DNA from: an uncultured Balneola sp.
Lineage (GTDB): Bacteria > Bacteroidota > Rhodothermia > Balneolales > Balneolaceae
Length of the DNA: 35,131 bases
Assembly (NCBI GenBank): GCA_913058495.1
Contig: CAJXQC010000029.1
Coordinates: 1 to 35,131 of the forward strand
Direction of reading: 5' to 3'
The notes beneath the pieces were generated by a model. That model had not been told where the DNA came from and searched no databases. It saw only the letters and a program-made list of their open reading frames with translations. Of the stretch, positions 25,362-33,554 are shown piece by piece. The first letter of the stretch is position 1, and every line of letters begins with the position of its first letter. The position numbers and the translations under genes are program-made.

Positions 25362-27710
25362 ATGAGGAAATTAACCGGGTTATTAGTACTGTTTTTGATT
25401 TGGGTATGCTCCTCAGAAAGTAATATCAATTACGGAGATCAGATCGTTGGGTTGGGATCTCCTATTACTTTAGGATATGATTCCACAGTTGTGATCATGG
25501 AAGACTATTTCATGGATCCATCAACAATCGATGATGTTTCTACACCTTCTTCAATCACTTACTATTTAACTGAGGACAATTCAGAATTAGTTCTGAAGGG
25601 AGATATTTCCGGAAAGCTTGATATTATTTCTTTTCATGATGGAGATGTATCCTATGATATACTACTCAAGAAAACTTCAAAACAGGAAGTTACTTTCAGT
25701 ATAGAGGACAAAGGCTATGATCTGGTTCAGGTAAAAGGGGAAATGAATGCATGGAATCCTAATGCTTCGGATTTCAAAAAGGAAAATGGCACGTGGATTT
25801 TCAGTATGTTGGTGAACGAAGGTTTGTATCAGTATCTGTATGTGGTTGATGGAGAAGAAATGAAAGATCCATCTAACACAGAAACCGTTTCAAATGGGAT
25901 GGGCGGATTTAATAACCTGCTTACAGTTGGAAATATGGATGCTGAAAAACCGAAATTAGATACGTATGATTTTTCAGACGAACGAGTTTATCTGCAATCC
26001 GATGAAGCAGAAAATGTTATAGCACTTTGGGAAAATCATCAGCTGAAAACCGAATTCAAAGACGATATCATCAGAGTGTATTTACCCGAGAATTCTGATC
26101 TTGATGGACGAACACATATTCGGGCGTGGACTTTCAACGAAAACGGGATCTCAAACGATGTTCTTATTCCTTTGGAAAATGGTAAAGTGCTGAATAGTTC
26201 AGAAAGTCTTTCCCGAAAGGACGTAAGAGCATGGAATATGTATTTTGTTCTTATTGATCGATTTAAAGATGGAAATCCTTCAAACACCAGAAAAGTTGAC
26301 GATCCTGATATTCATCCAAAAGCCAATTATTATGGTGGAGATCTTGCCGGAATTACTCAAAAGATCAAAGATGGATATTTTGAAAAGATCAATGTAAATG
26401 CACTTTGGCTTTCACCCATTTCCCAAAACCCGGAAGATGCCTGGGGATTATGGGACAAAGGCGGTGTAAAAACTAAATTTTCGGGCTATCACGGATACTG
26501 GCCAATCTCATCTTCTAAGATCGACGATCGATTCGGAACTTCTGACGAGTTTAAAGAGCTGCTCAGTGTTGCACATGAAAATGGAATGGCTGTGATTCTC
26601 GATTATGTTGCAAATCACGTTCATAAAAATCATCCGGTTTATCAAAGAAATCCTGAATGGGCAACAGATCTGTATCTGCCGGATGGAAGAATGAATACGG
26701 AGTTATGGGATGAGCAGCGTCTAACAACTTGGTTTGATACATTCATGCCTTCGCTGGACTTTTCAAACCCTGAAGTGATTGAGACCATGACGGATTCAGC
26801 CCTTTTCTGGGTTGAAGAATATGAATTGGATGGTTTTCGTCATGACGCCACAAAGCACATTCAGTTAGAGTTCTGGAGAACATTGACCAGAAAAGTAAAA
26901 GAAGAAATTGTAGTTCCTGAAAACAGACAAGTATTTCAGGTGGGAGAGACTTATGGTAGTCGTGAGTTGGTGGCTAGTTATATCAATTCCGGAATGCTTG
27001 AAAGTCAGTTCGATTTCAGCATGTACGATGCAGGCTTGAATGCATTTGGTCAGGATCTTTCTTTTGAAGGATTACAAAGCCAGCTTCAGGAAAGCTTCAA
27101 TTACTTTGGTTATCACAATATGATGGGAGTCATTTCAGGAAATCATGACAAGCCCCGATTCATTACGCTAACCAGTGGCGAAGTAAAATGGAATGAAGAT
27201 TCTAAACTAGCAGGATGGACTAGAGAGATCGGTTCACCTCAGGCTTTTGCTTATGATCGACTAAGTTTACTTCTGGCTTTTAATCTGACTATTCCCGGAA
27301 TTCCGGTTACTTATATGGGAGACGAATTTGGAATGCCCGGCGCCAACGATCCTGACAACAGAAGATGGATGCGATTTGAGGATTCTGAATTAAGCCCGCT
27401 TGAGCTGAGGAACAGAAGTATCTATTCAAAGTTGTCGGAGCTGAGAACTTCAGAAATGTCCATTCTTTTTGGTGACTTCCAATTCCATAACGTTGAAGAT
27501 GATGTTATGGCTTATTCCAGAGCATATTTTGCTCAACAAGCTATAGTCGTTTTCAATAAAAGCAAAACACAGCAACAAGTTTCAGTTGACCTGAGACCGG
27601 GTTTTGATTATTCAAGCTTGGTAAATCATTTTGGCAATTCTTTTTCAGTTGAGGGGAATACTTTGACTGTGACTTTACCTTCAAATTCATTTGAAATTTT
27701 AACGCTTTAA
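25362..27710 (+). CDS. GH13 alpha-amylase family enzyme (neopullulanase/cyclomaltodextrinase-like)
   Basis: 782 residues. A hydrophobic N-terminus ends in WVCSSES; Cys16 could be lipidated, but the residue before it (Val) is not the usual small one. An AMPK/CBM48-like glycan-binding segment (about 110-180: VQVKGEMNAWNPNASDF) and a cyclomaltodextrinase-type N-domain (about 200-285) precede the catalytic barrel. GH13 regions are intact: DYVANHV, GFRHDATKH with D495, VGETYG with E529, and GNHDK with D596. A C-terminal beta domain closes the protein and there is no T9SS tail, so the enzyme is probably periplasmic or lipid-anchored and acts on imported oligosaccharides, as SusA does in Bacteroides. 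It is 15 bp downstream of the secreted amylase. Confidence 0.9.
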   Translation: MRKLTGLLVLFLIWVCSSESNINYGDQIVGLGSPITLGYDSTVVIMEDYFMDPSTIDDVSTPSSITYYLTEDNSELVLKGDISGKLDIISFHDGDVSYDILLKKTSKQEVTFSIEDKGYDLVQVKGEMNAWNPNASDFKKENGTWIFSMLVNEGLYQYLYVVDGEEMKDPSNTETVSNGMGGFNNLLTVGNMDAEKPKLDTYDFSDERVYLQSDEAENVIALWENHQLKTEFKDDIIRVYLPENSDLDGRTHIRAWTFNENGISNDVLIPLENGKVLNSSESLSRKDVRAWNMYFVLIDRFKDGNPSNTRKVDDPDIHPKANYYGGDLAGITQKIKDGYFEKINVNALWLSPISQNPEDAWGLWDKGGVKTKFSGYHGYWPISSSKIDDRFGTSDEFKELLSVAHENGMAVILDYVANHVHKNHPVYQRNPEWATDLYLPDGRMNTELWDEQRLTTWFDTFMPSLDFSNPEVIETMTDSALFWVEEYELDGFRHDATKHIQLEFWRTLTRKVKEEIVVPENRQVFQVGETYGSRELVASYINSGMLESQFDFSMYDAGLNAFGQDLSFEGLQSQLQESFNYFGYHNMMGVISGNHDKPRFITLTSGEVKWNEDSKLAGWTREIGSPQAFAYDRLSLLLAFNLTIPGIPVTYMGDEFGMPGANDPDNRRWMRFEDSELSPLELRNRSIYSKLSELRTSEMSILFGDFQFHNVEDDVMAYSRAYFAQQAIVVFNKSKTQQQVSVDLRPGFDYSSLVNHFGNSFSVEGNTLTVTLPSNSFEILTL

Positions 27711-27719
27711 AAAATATAC

Positions 27720-29078
27720 ATGCTTAAGCGAACTTTACTTTTATCCATTTTTGCAGCCTCGGTATTTGCGTCTTGCAATCCAACAGAAAAGCCGGTTGAG
27801 AAAAAACCAAGTCAGGTAGTACATCCTGAGTGGAGTAAAAATGCAAATATCTATGAAGTGAATATCCGTCAGTATTCTGAAGAAGGAACATTCAAAGCTT
27901 TTCAGGAAGATCTTCCTCGATTAAAAGAAATGGGTGTTAAGATCTTGTGGCTGATGCCCATACATCCAATTGGTAAGATCAACAGAAAGGAAACTGAAGA
28001 AAGCAGAGGAAGTTACTATTCTGTATCTGACTACAAAAAAGTAAATCCTAATTTTGGAACCGAAGAAGATTTTAAAAATTTGGTTGATGCAGCTCACGAA
28101 CAAGGTTTTAAGCTGATCATTGACTGGGTTGCTAATCATTCAGCATGGGATAATCCATGGACTGAAAACAAAGATTGGTATGAGTTGACAGAAGACGGAA
28201 ACTTCATGCCTCCAAGAGGAACGGATTGGTCGGATGTTATTCAGTTGAATTATGAAAGCGAAGAGATGCGTGCGGCAATGTTAGATGCTCTCGAATTCTG
28301 GGTTAGAGAATTTGATATTGACGGGTATCGCTGTGACGTTGCAGGAATGGTACCAACAGATTTCTGGGAAAACGCCCGAGTAGAATTAGACAAGATAAAG
28401 CCGGTATTCATGCTAGCTGAAGATGGAGAGCCTGAATTACTTCACAAAGCTTTTGATATGAATTATGCATGGGAATATGCTCATGTAATTCGTGAGATCG
28501 CTAAAGGAGAACAAACTTTTGAAGATCTGGACTCACTTTTTGAAAGAGACAGTAAACGCTTTCCTGACAATGCATACCGAATGTATTTCACTTCCAATCA
28601 TGATGAGAATTCATGGAATGGAACCGATCCTGAAATGTATGGAGATAATTTTGAGAATTTTGCAGTGTTGTCTGCTACCGTGAAAGGAATGCCATTGATC
28701 TATAACGGACAGGAAAGTGATTTGGATAAACGATTGGAGTTCTTCGAAAAAGACGAAATTGAGTGGAAAGAGTATAAATATGCTGACTTCTATAAGATGT
28801 TGCTGACTTTGAATACAGAAAACGAATCACTTTGGAACGGGGATTTTGGTGGAGAAACGATCAGAGTTGAATCACCTGAAGGCACTTATGCTTTTAAAAG
28901 AAAGAAAGGAGATCATGAGATTTGGGTAGCTATCAATAATAATACGGAAGCTACAATGATCAGCTTTCCTGATTGGAGTCACGAAACATATTCCGTATAC
29001 GGAGTTGTTGAAGGAGTAACTGATTTTTCAACGATAGAATTACCGGCAAACGAGTGGTTCATCATTTCAACAAATTAA
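27720..29078 (+). CDS. GH13 alpha-amylase lipoprotein
   Basis: A compact 452-residue GH13 enzyme. The lipoprotein signal is clear (VFASC, C19 lipidated). The barrel starts almost at once (ANIYEVNIRQYSEEGTF) with regions DWVANHS, GYRCDVAGM (nucleophile D206), LAEDGE (acid/base E234) and SNHDEN (D295), followed by a short beta C-domain. There are no binding modules and no T9SS tail. It should sit on the outer membrane, facing the periplasm or the surface, and trim maltodextrins. A Cys stands directly before the nucleophile (RCD), an uncommon choice at that site. The gene begins 9 bp after the preceding GH13 gene. Confidence 0.92.
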   Translation: MLKRTLLLSIFAASVFASCNPTEKPVEKKPSQVVHPEWSKNANIYEVNIRQYSEEGTFKAFQEDLPRLKEMGVKILWLMPIHPIGKINRKETEESRGSYYSVSDYKKVNPNFGTEEDFKNLVDAAHEQGFKLIIDWVANHSAWDNPWTENKDWYELTEDGNFMPPRGTDWSDVIQLNYESEEMRAAMLDALEFWVREFDIDGYRCDVAGMVPTDFWENARVELDKIKPVFMLAEDGEPELLHKAFDMNYAWEYAHVIREIAKGEQTFEDLDSLFERDSKRFPDNAYRMYFTSNHDENSWNGTDPEMYGDNFENFAVLSATVKGMPLIYNGQESDLDKRLEFFEKDEIEWKEYKYADFYKMLLTLNTENESLWNGDFGGETIRVESPEGTYAFKRKKGDHEIWVAINNNTEATMISFPDWSHETYSVYGVVEGVTDFSTIELPANEWFIISTN

Positions 29079-29101
29079 AAACTAATAAAAGGGATACTTA
29101 A

Positions 29102-30469
29102 ATGTCTGAACAGCAACAAGATACTAAGCCACGTCTGAGTTTTTGGCAAATATGGAATATGAGTTTTGGGTTTTTGGGAATCCAATTCGGATTTGCACTT
29201 CAAGGTGGATTCATGTCCCGGATTTTCCAAACATTGGGTGCTGCTAAAGATGATATTCCATTGCTTTGGATAGCAGCTCCTCTCATGGGATTGTTAGTAC
29301 AACCAATAATCGGATATTTAAGTGACCGGACTTGGAGTATACGTTTTGGAAGGCGAAGACCTTATTTCCTGATCGGTGCATTATTAAGCTCTATCACATT
29401 ATTTTTTGTTCCTCATTCGCCATATTTATGGATAGCGGTTGGTTGTTTGTTCATCCTTGATGCTTCCATCAATATTAGTATGGAACCATTCAGAGCATTA
29501 GTAGCAGATAAATTGCCCGAATCACAGAGATCTTATGGATTCGTTGTTCAAACGTTTATTATCGGTATCGGTACCTGGATTGCCAGTAACTTGCCTTGGA
29601 TGGTAAGTCAGCTTGGTGTTGCAAATGACGCTGCTCCCGGAGTAGTTCCCATGTCAGTAAAAGTTGCATTCGGAATAGGAGCTTTTGTTTTTATCGCAAG
29701 TATACTTTGGACTGTATTTACCACAGATGAATACCCACCTGAGGACATGGAAGCATTTGAAAAAGAGAAAAAAGATAGTGCAGGATTTTTTACCGGCGTT
29801 AAAGAGATCTTTTCAAACATCGGTAGTATGCCGGTTGTAATGAGAAAATTGGGAGTGGTTCAATTTTTTAGTTGGTTCGCTTTCTTTACAATGTGGAGCT
29901 TTGCGGTTCCGGCACTGACAGAACACGCTTTTTTGGCACCTGTTCCAATGCCCGATGCAGTAGATTTTGATACAGCCAATGTTGCATATAATAACGCTGC
30001 AAATCTTGTTGGTTCTTATATGGGTACATATGGATTATCTTCTATGTTTTTTGCGCTGCTTTTGACTTTTGTTACCAGCAAGATCAGAATCAACAGAAAG
30101 TTGGTTCATTTTGGATCGCTTTTAGTCGGTGGACTTGGATTTATAAGTATGTACTTCGTTTCTCCGGAAAATACCGGAATGCTGAATTTGAGTTTTGTTT
30201 GTGTGGGAATCGCTTGGGGAAGTATTCTCTCCATGCCATACGCAATGCTTTCGAGTAGTATAGATCCAAAGAAAATGGGTTTGTATATGGGGCTCTTTAA
30301 CATGTTTATAGTAATTCCACAGATCATTGCAGCTTTGGGAGGGATCAACTTTCTCTATAAAACGATCTTTGGAGAAGCGACCATAGGAACAATGCTTCTG
30401 GCAGGAGTTTGTTTAGCAATTGCAGCCTTCAGTAACTTCCTTATTACAGAAGAGGAAGCCATTAAGTAG
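29102..30469 (+). CDS. MFS sugar transporter, SLC45/MalT-like
   Basis: 455 residues with about 12 transmembrane helices. The loop between helices 2 and 3 carries the family signature [18 protein letters not shown], and helix 4 has [20 protein letters not shown], as in SLC45-type sucrose/maltose carriers. It probably imports maltose or short maltodextrins into the cytosol, the last step of the pathway encoded around it. It starts at ATG 29102 after AAAAGGGATACTTA, which includes a fair ribosome-binding site (AAAGGG). It is followed by 70 bp that carry the toxin-antitoxin operators. Confidence 0.9.
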   Translation: MSEQQQDTKPRLSFWQIWNMSFGFLGIQFGFALQGGFMSRIFQTLGAAKDDIPLLWIAAPLMGLLVQPIIGYLSDRTWSIRFGRRRPYFLIGALLSSITLFFVPHSPYLWIAVGCLFILDASINISMEPFRALVADKLPESQRSYGFVVQTFIIGIGTWIASNLPWMVSQLGVANDAAPGVVPMSVKVAFGIGAFVFIASILWTVFTTDEYPPEDMEAFEKEKKDSAGFFTGVKEIFSNIGSMPVVMRKLGVVQFFSWFAFFTMWSFAVPALTEHAFLAPVPMPDAVDFDTANVAYNNAANLVGSYMGTYGLSSMFFALLLTFVTSKIRINRKLVHFGSLLVGGLGFISMYFVSPENTGMLNLSFVCVGIAWGSILSMPYAMLSSSIDPKKMGLYMGLFNMFIVIPQIIAALGGINFLYKTIFGEATIGTMLLAGVCLAIAAFSNFLITEEEAIK

Positions 30470-30482
30470 CAGTAACCTTGAT

Positions 30483-30521
30483 TTGAAAAGTTGCAACTTT
30501 TAATTAAATTAGTTGCAACTA
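30483..30521 (+). promoter_or_regulatory. Toxin-antitoxin promoter with twin palindromic operators
   Basis: Two perfect palindromes share the core AGTTGCAACT: AAAAGTTGCAACTTTT (30486-30501) and TAGTTGCAACTA (30510-30521). Their centres are 22 bp apart, about two helical turns, so bound dimers would lie on one DNA face. They overlap a possible promoter, TTGAAA (30483-30488), 16-bp spacer, TAAATT (30505-30510). This is the layout expected for autoregulation by a ribbon-helix-helix antitoxin, whose start is 18 bp downstream. Confidence 0.75.
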
Positions 30522-30539
30522 TTATTTTAAGATATCATT

Positions 30540-30815
30540 ATGGCAAAGAAAGACAAAGATATTGTTTGGTTTGGGATGAAATTAACTCCCGAAGAAAAAC
30601 AGAAGATCGAATTACTTGCTGAAAGAAAGGGTGTTTCTAAAAAAGAAGCCGTAATGAATGCTGTAAATGAACAGGTTACAGAATACGAGATCGTAGCCAA
30701 ACCGGGATCAACATTAGAAAAATTGCAACACATCGTTGGTATAGCTGATGGTCCGGGAGATCTTTCAACGAATCCTAAATACATGGAAGATTTTGGCAAA
30801 GACAGCCTTTCTTGA
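30540..30815 (+). CDS. Ribbon-helix-helix antitoxin (VapB-like)
   Basis: 91 residues. A short basic N-terminus leads into a beta-strand (IVWFGMKLT) and two helices (PEEKQKIELLAERKG and SKKEAVMNAVNEQV), the ribbon-helix-helix DNA-binding layout. The C-terminal part GPGDLSTNPKYMEDFGKDSL resembles the toxin-binding tails of known VapB/RHH antitoxins (GDLSTN...Y...FG). It probably neutralises the PIN protein encoded next and represses its own promoter through the palindromes just upstream. Its 3' end overlaps the toxin start by 23 bases, typical of coupled antitoxin-toxin pairs. Confidence 0.85.
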   Translation: MAKKDKDIVWFGMKLTPEEKQKIELLAERKGVSKKEAVMNAVNEQVTEYEIVAKPGSTLEKLQHIVGIADGPGDLSTNPKYMEDFGKDSLS

Positions 30816-31215
30816 TACCGGTCCGTTAGTCTCTTTCATCGACAAGAGGGAATACCATCATACTTGGATTAAGTCTGTTTTTTCTGAAATTAATGTTTCA
30901 TTAAAAACTAATACGGCAGTAATTACAGAAGCTTTCTTTCTTTTGAAGCGATCGAATCGAGGAGAGGAGGGGCTTATGAAAATGATAAATAGTGGCTTTT
31001 TAGAAATTCAAGATTCATTTTTTTCAAATCAGAGATTCGTTTTGGATGTAATGAATAAATACAATGATGTGCCATGCGCATTTGCAGATGCAAATCTGCT
31101 TGCAATGTTTGAAAATGATAAAAAGTCTGTAATTATTTCTACAGATTCCGATTTTCTGATCTATCGAGATTCTCAAGGAAAAAAACTCAACCTGATTTCA
31201 CCTTATTTAAAATGA
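30793..31215 (+). CDS. PIN-domain ribonuclease toxin (VapC-like)
   Basis: 140 residues from the preferred TTG at 30793, which places the PIN strand KTAFLDTGPL at the N-terminus as in the family. An ATG at 30748 would add 15 residues read wholly inside the antitoxin gene and is less likely. The acidic metal-binding set is complete: D8 (FLDTG), E46 (ITEAF), D99 (FADAN) and D118/D120 (STDSD). It should be an Mg-dependent endoribonuclease that inhibits translation when free of antitoxin; the RNA target is unknown. The toxin stop overlaps the pullulanase start as ATGA (31212-31215), so the module is physically coupled to the starch gene downstream. Confidence 0.85.
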   Translation: MAKTAFLDTGPLVSFIDKREYHHTWIKSVFSEINVSLKTNTAVITEAFFLLKRSNRGEEGLMKMINSGFLEIQDSFFSNQRFVLDVMNKYNDVPCAFADANLLAMFENDKKSVIISTDSDFLIYRDSQGKKLNLISPYLK

Positions 31216-33491
31216 AAGTATTCTATTCCATTCTTATAACATTAGTTTTCTCGGGTAACTTATATAGTCAGGAGAATGATGAGATCATTTCTGCTTTTAT
31301 AACAAGCGAGAAAATCATAGAAGTAAAACTTGATGACCACTTCGATGTAAATAAGATTGTGATAGTATCAACAGAAGAGTCTGTTCCCGTTTCCGATATT
31401 CAGGAAATCAAATCTAATGAATATCGTCTTATTGTGAATCAGGCTTTGGACTTCACTAAAAAATATGTAGTTAAAGTCGGTGATTCAGAAAAGCAGGCCC
31501 AACCTCACTGGAAGGCTATTGACAAGCTTTATACGTACGATGGTGAATTAGGCTCATTCTATAATTGGAACAAAACTGACTTTAAATTATGGGCTCCGCT
31601 TGCTTCAAAGGTTGTTCTGAATTTGTATGAAAAGGGATTGGATGAAGAACCCTATGAAACAATTGAATTAGGCAGAAAAGAAAAAGGAGTCTGGCATACT
31701 TCTATTCCCGGAAACCTAAAGGGAAAGTATTACACCTATTCTGTAACTAATTACAGAGTAACTAAAGAAGTAATGGATCCATATGCTAAATCAATGGCAG
31801 AAACAGTACGAGAAACATTTTTTACTCCCAGAGGCGCAATTGTAGATCAATTTTCCACCGGACCAAGTTTAGATTTTGCACAAATTGAAGGATATGAAAA
31901 AAGAGAAGACGCCATTATTTGGGAAGCTCATGTTTGGGATTTTACCGTAGATCCGGATATCCAAACAGGAGCTCCATACGGAACTTATTCTGCATTTTCA
32001 GAGCGACTTGATTACATCAAAGATCTTGGAATAACCCATATTCAATTGCTTCCTGTGCTCAGTTACACATATTCAGATGAAATAGATCGGGATAGAAATT
32101 TGAATTATGAATTGGGAGCAAATTATAATTGGGGCTACGGTCCTGATAACTATTTCTCTCCGGAAGGAATGTATTCCGTCGACCCTACTGATCCGGAATT
32201 AAGGATCAAAGAACTGAAAGAGCTCATTAATAACATCCATGCAAAAGGAATGGGTGTTACTTTGGATGTAGTTTACAATCATACCGCCAGACTGGAATTT
32301 CTGGAAGATATCGTTCCCGGCTATTATCACTTCATGGATGCAAAAGGTATTGCTAAACAAAGTTATGGGGGAGGGAGACCGGGCTCTACTCACGCAATGG
32401 CGAGAAAACTGATTGTCGATTCAATTCTCTACTGGACAAAAGAATATAAAGTGGATGGTTTTAGATATGACCTTATGGGAGATCTGGATGCTGAAACTAT
32501 ACAGACTGCATACGATGAAGCCAAAAAGATCAATCCGGATATACTAATGGTTGGTGAGTGCTGGAGAACTTTTGCCGGTGACGATGGAGAATCTGTTATC
32601 CCTGCCGATCAGGATTGGATGGATCAAACCAATAGTGTTGTATGTTTTTCGGATGAGATCAGAAATGAATTGAAATCCGGCCATGGTATTGAAGGCGAAC
32701 CTAGGTTTGTTACAGGAGGTGCAAGGTCGATCCAAACCATTTTCAATAATGTAATCGCCAAACCTGATAACATGACTGAAGATGACCCCGGAGATGTTCT
32801 GCAGTATGTATCTGTGCACGATGGACTTACCCTTCATGACATGATTGCTTATTCGATCAAAAAAGATCCGAAAGATCACCAAGAAGAAATTCATAAAAGG
32901 ATCAGATTAGCCAATACAATTGTGTTAACCAGTCAAGGGGCAGCTTTTTTACATGCCGGTCAGGAATACGGTAGAACAAAGCAATGGTTTTCTTCAACCT
33001 CACCGGAAAGAGAATTCATGAAAGTAGATGAATTCGAAAATCCTTACTTGATTCGAAACTCCTACGACGCTTCAGCCGCAGTGAATATGTTTGACTGGGA
33101 TAAAGTGACTGAGGAAGGAATACACAAACAAACCATGAAATACACAAGCGGTCTCGTGGCTTTGCGGAGATCCACAGATGCATTTCGATTAGGAAATGAA
33201 AAACTTGTTTCCGAAAATGTTTATTTGCTCGAAAGTAAAGATATCAAAGAAGAAGACCTTGTATTGATGTTCAGGGCTGAATCTACAATGGGAGAGGGCT
33301 ATTACGTTATTGTAAATGCGGATTCAGAACAAAGAATGATCTCTTTAAATATCGATCTTTCTTCAGGAACTGTATTGGTAGACTCTGATGAAGCCGGAAC
33401 TGAAGCTGTATCTGAAGTATCAGGAATTCAGATCAATTCGGATTCAATTATAGTCGATCCACTTACATCTGTAGTAATAAAAGCCAAGTAA
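31212..33491 (+). CDS. pulA: Type I pullulanase (GH13)
   Basis: 759 residues with a Sec signal (NLYSQ, about residue 20) and no lipobox or T9SS tail, so it is probably periplasmic. An N-terminal beta domain and a CBM48 module (about 105-195: FKLWAPLASKVVLNLYE) precede the barrel. The type I pullulanase signature is present as YNWGYGP (305-311), with Gly310 where the usual form has Asp. GH13 regions: DVVYNHT, GFRYDLMGD (D420), VGECWR (E449) and VSVHDG (D537). It would debranch alpha-1,6 links in imported dextrins before the other GH13 enzymes finish them. The start overlaps the toxin stop by four bases. It is the last enzyme of the locus. Confidence 0.92.
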   Translation: MKVFYSILITLVFSGNLYSQENDEIISAFITSEKIIEVKLDDHFDVNKIVIVSTEESVPVSDIQEIKSNEYRLIVNQALDFTKKYVVKVGDSEKQAQPHWKAIDKLYTYDGELGSFYNWNKTDFKLWAPLASKVVLNLYEKGLDEEPYETIELGRKEKGVWHTSIPGNLKGKYYTYSVTNYRVTKEVMDPYAKSMAETVRETFFTPRGAIVDQFSTGPSLDFAQIEGYEKREDAIIWEAHVWDFTVDPDIQTGAPYGTYSAFSERLDYIKDLGITHIQLLPVLSYTYSDEIDRDRNLNYELGANYNWGYGPDNYFSPEGMYSVDPTDPELRIKELKELINNIHAKGMGVTLDVVYNHTARLEFLEDIVPGYYHFMDAKGIAKQSYGGGRPGSTHAMARKLIVDSILYWTKEYKVDGFRYDLMGDLDAETIQTAYDEAKKINPDILMVGECWRTFAGDDGESVIPADQDWMDQTNSVVCFSDEIRNELKSGHGIEGEPRFVTGGARSIQTIFNNVIAKPDNMTEDDPGDVLQYVSVHDGLTLHDMIAYSIKKDPKDHQEEIHKRIRLANTIVLTSQGAAFLHAGQEYGRTKQWFSSTSPEREFMKVDEFENPYLIRNSYDASAAVNMFDWDKVTEEGIHKQTMKYTSGLVALRRSTDAFRLGNEKLVSENVYLLESKDIKEEDLVLMFRAESTMGEGYYVIVNADSEQRMISLNIDLSSGTVLVDSDEAGTEAVSEVSGIQINSDSIIVDPLTSVVIKAK

Positions 33492-33515
33492 TTTCAGAAA
33501 TATTCTTTTTGAAAT
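33491..33515 (+). terminator. Hairpin at the end of the starch locus
   Basis: ATTTCAGAAA (33491-33500) pairs with TTTTTGAAAT (33506-33515) over ten positions including one G-T wobble, around a 5-nt loop, and begins on the last base of the pullulanase stop. No T-tract follows, so it is only a candidate 3' boundary. Confidence 0.35.
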
Positions 33516-33554
33516 AGCTTAATCATTGAAGCCAGATTTCCTTAATTTCAGGTC

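Noticed and set aside
30748-30792. ATG at 30748 as the PIN toxin start
   Set aside because: It would add 15 residues encoded wholly within the antitoxin tail and push the PIN strand away from the N-terminus; TTG at 30793 fits the family better.
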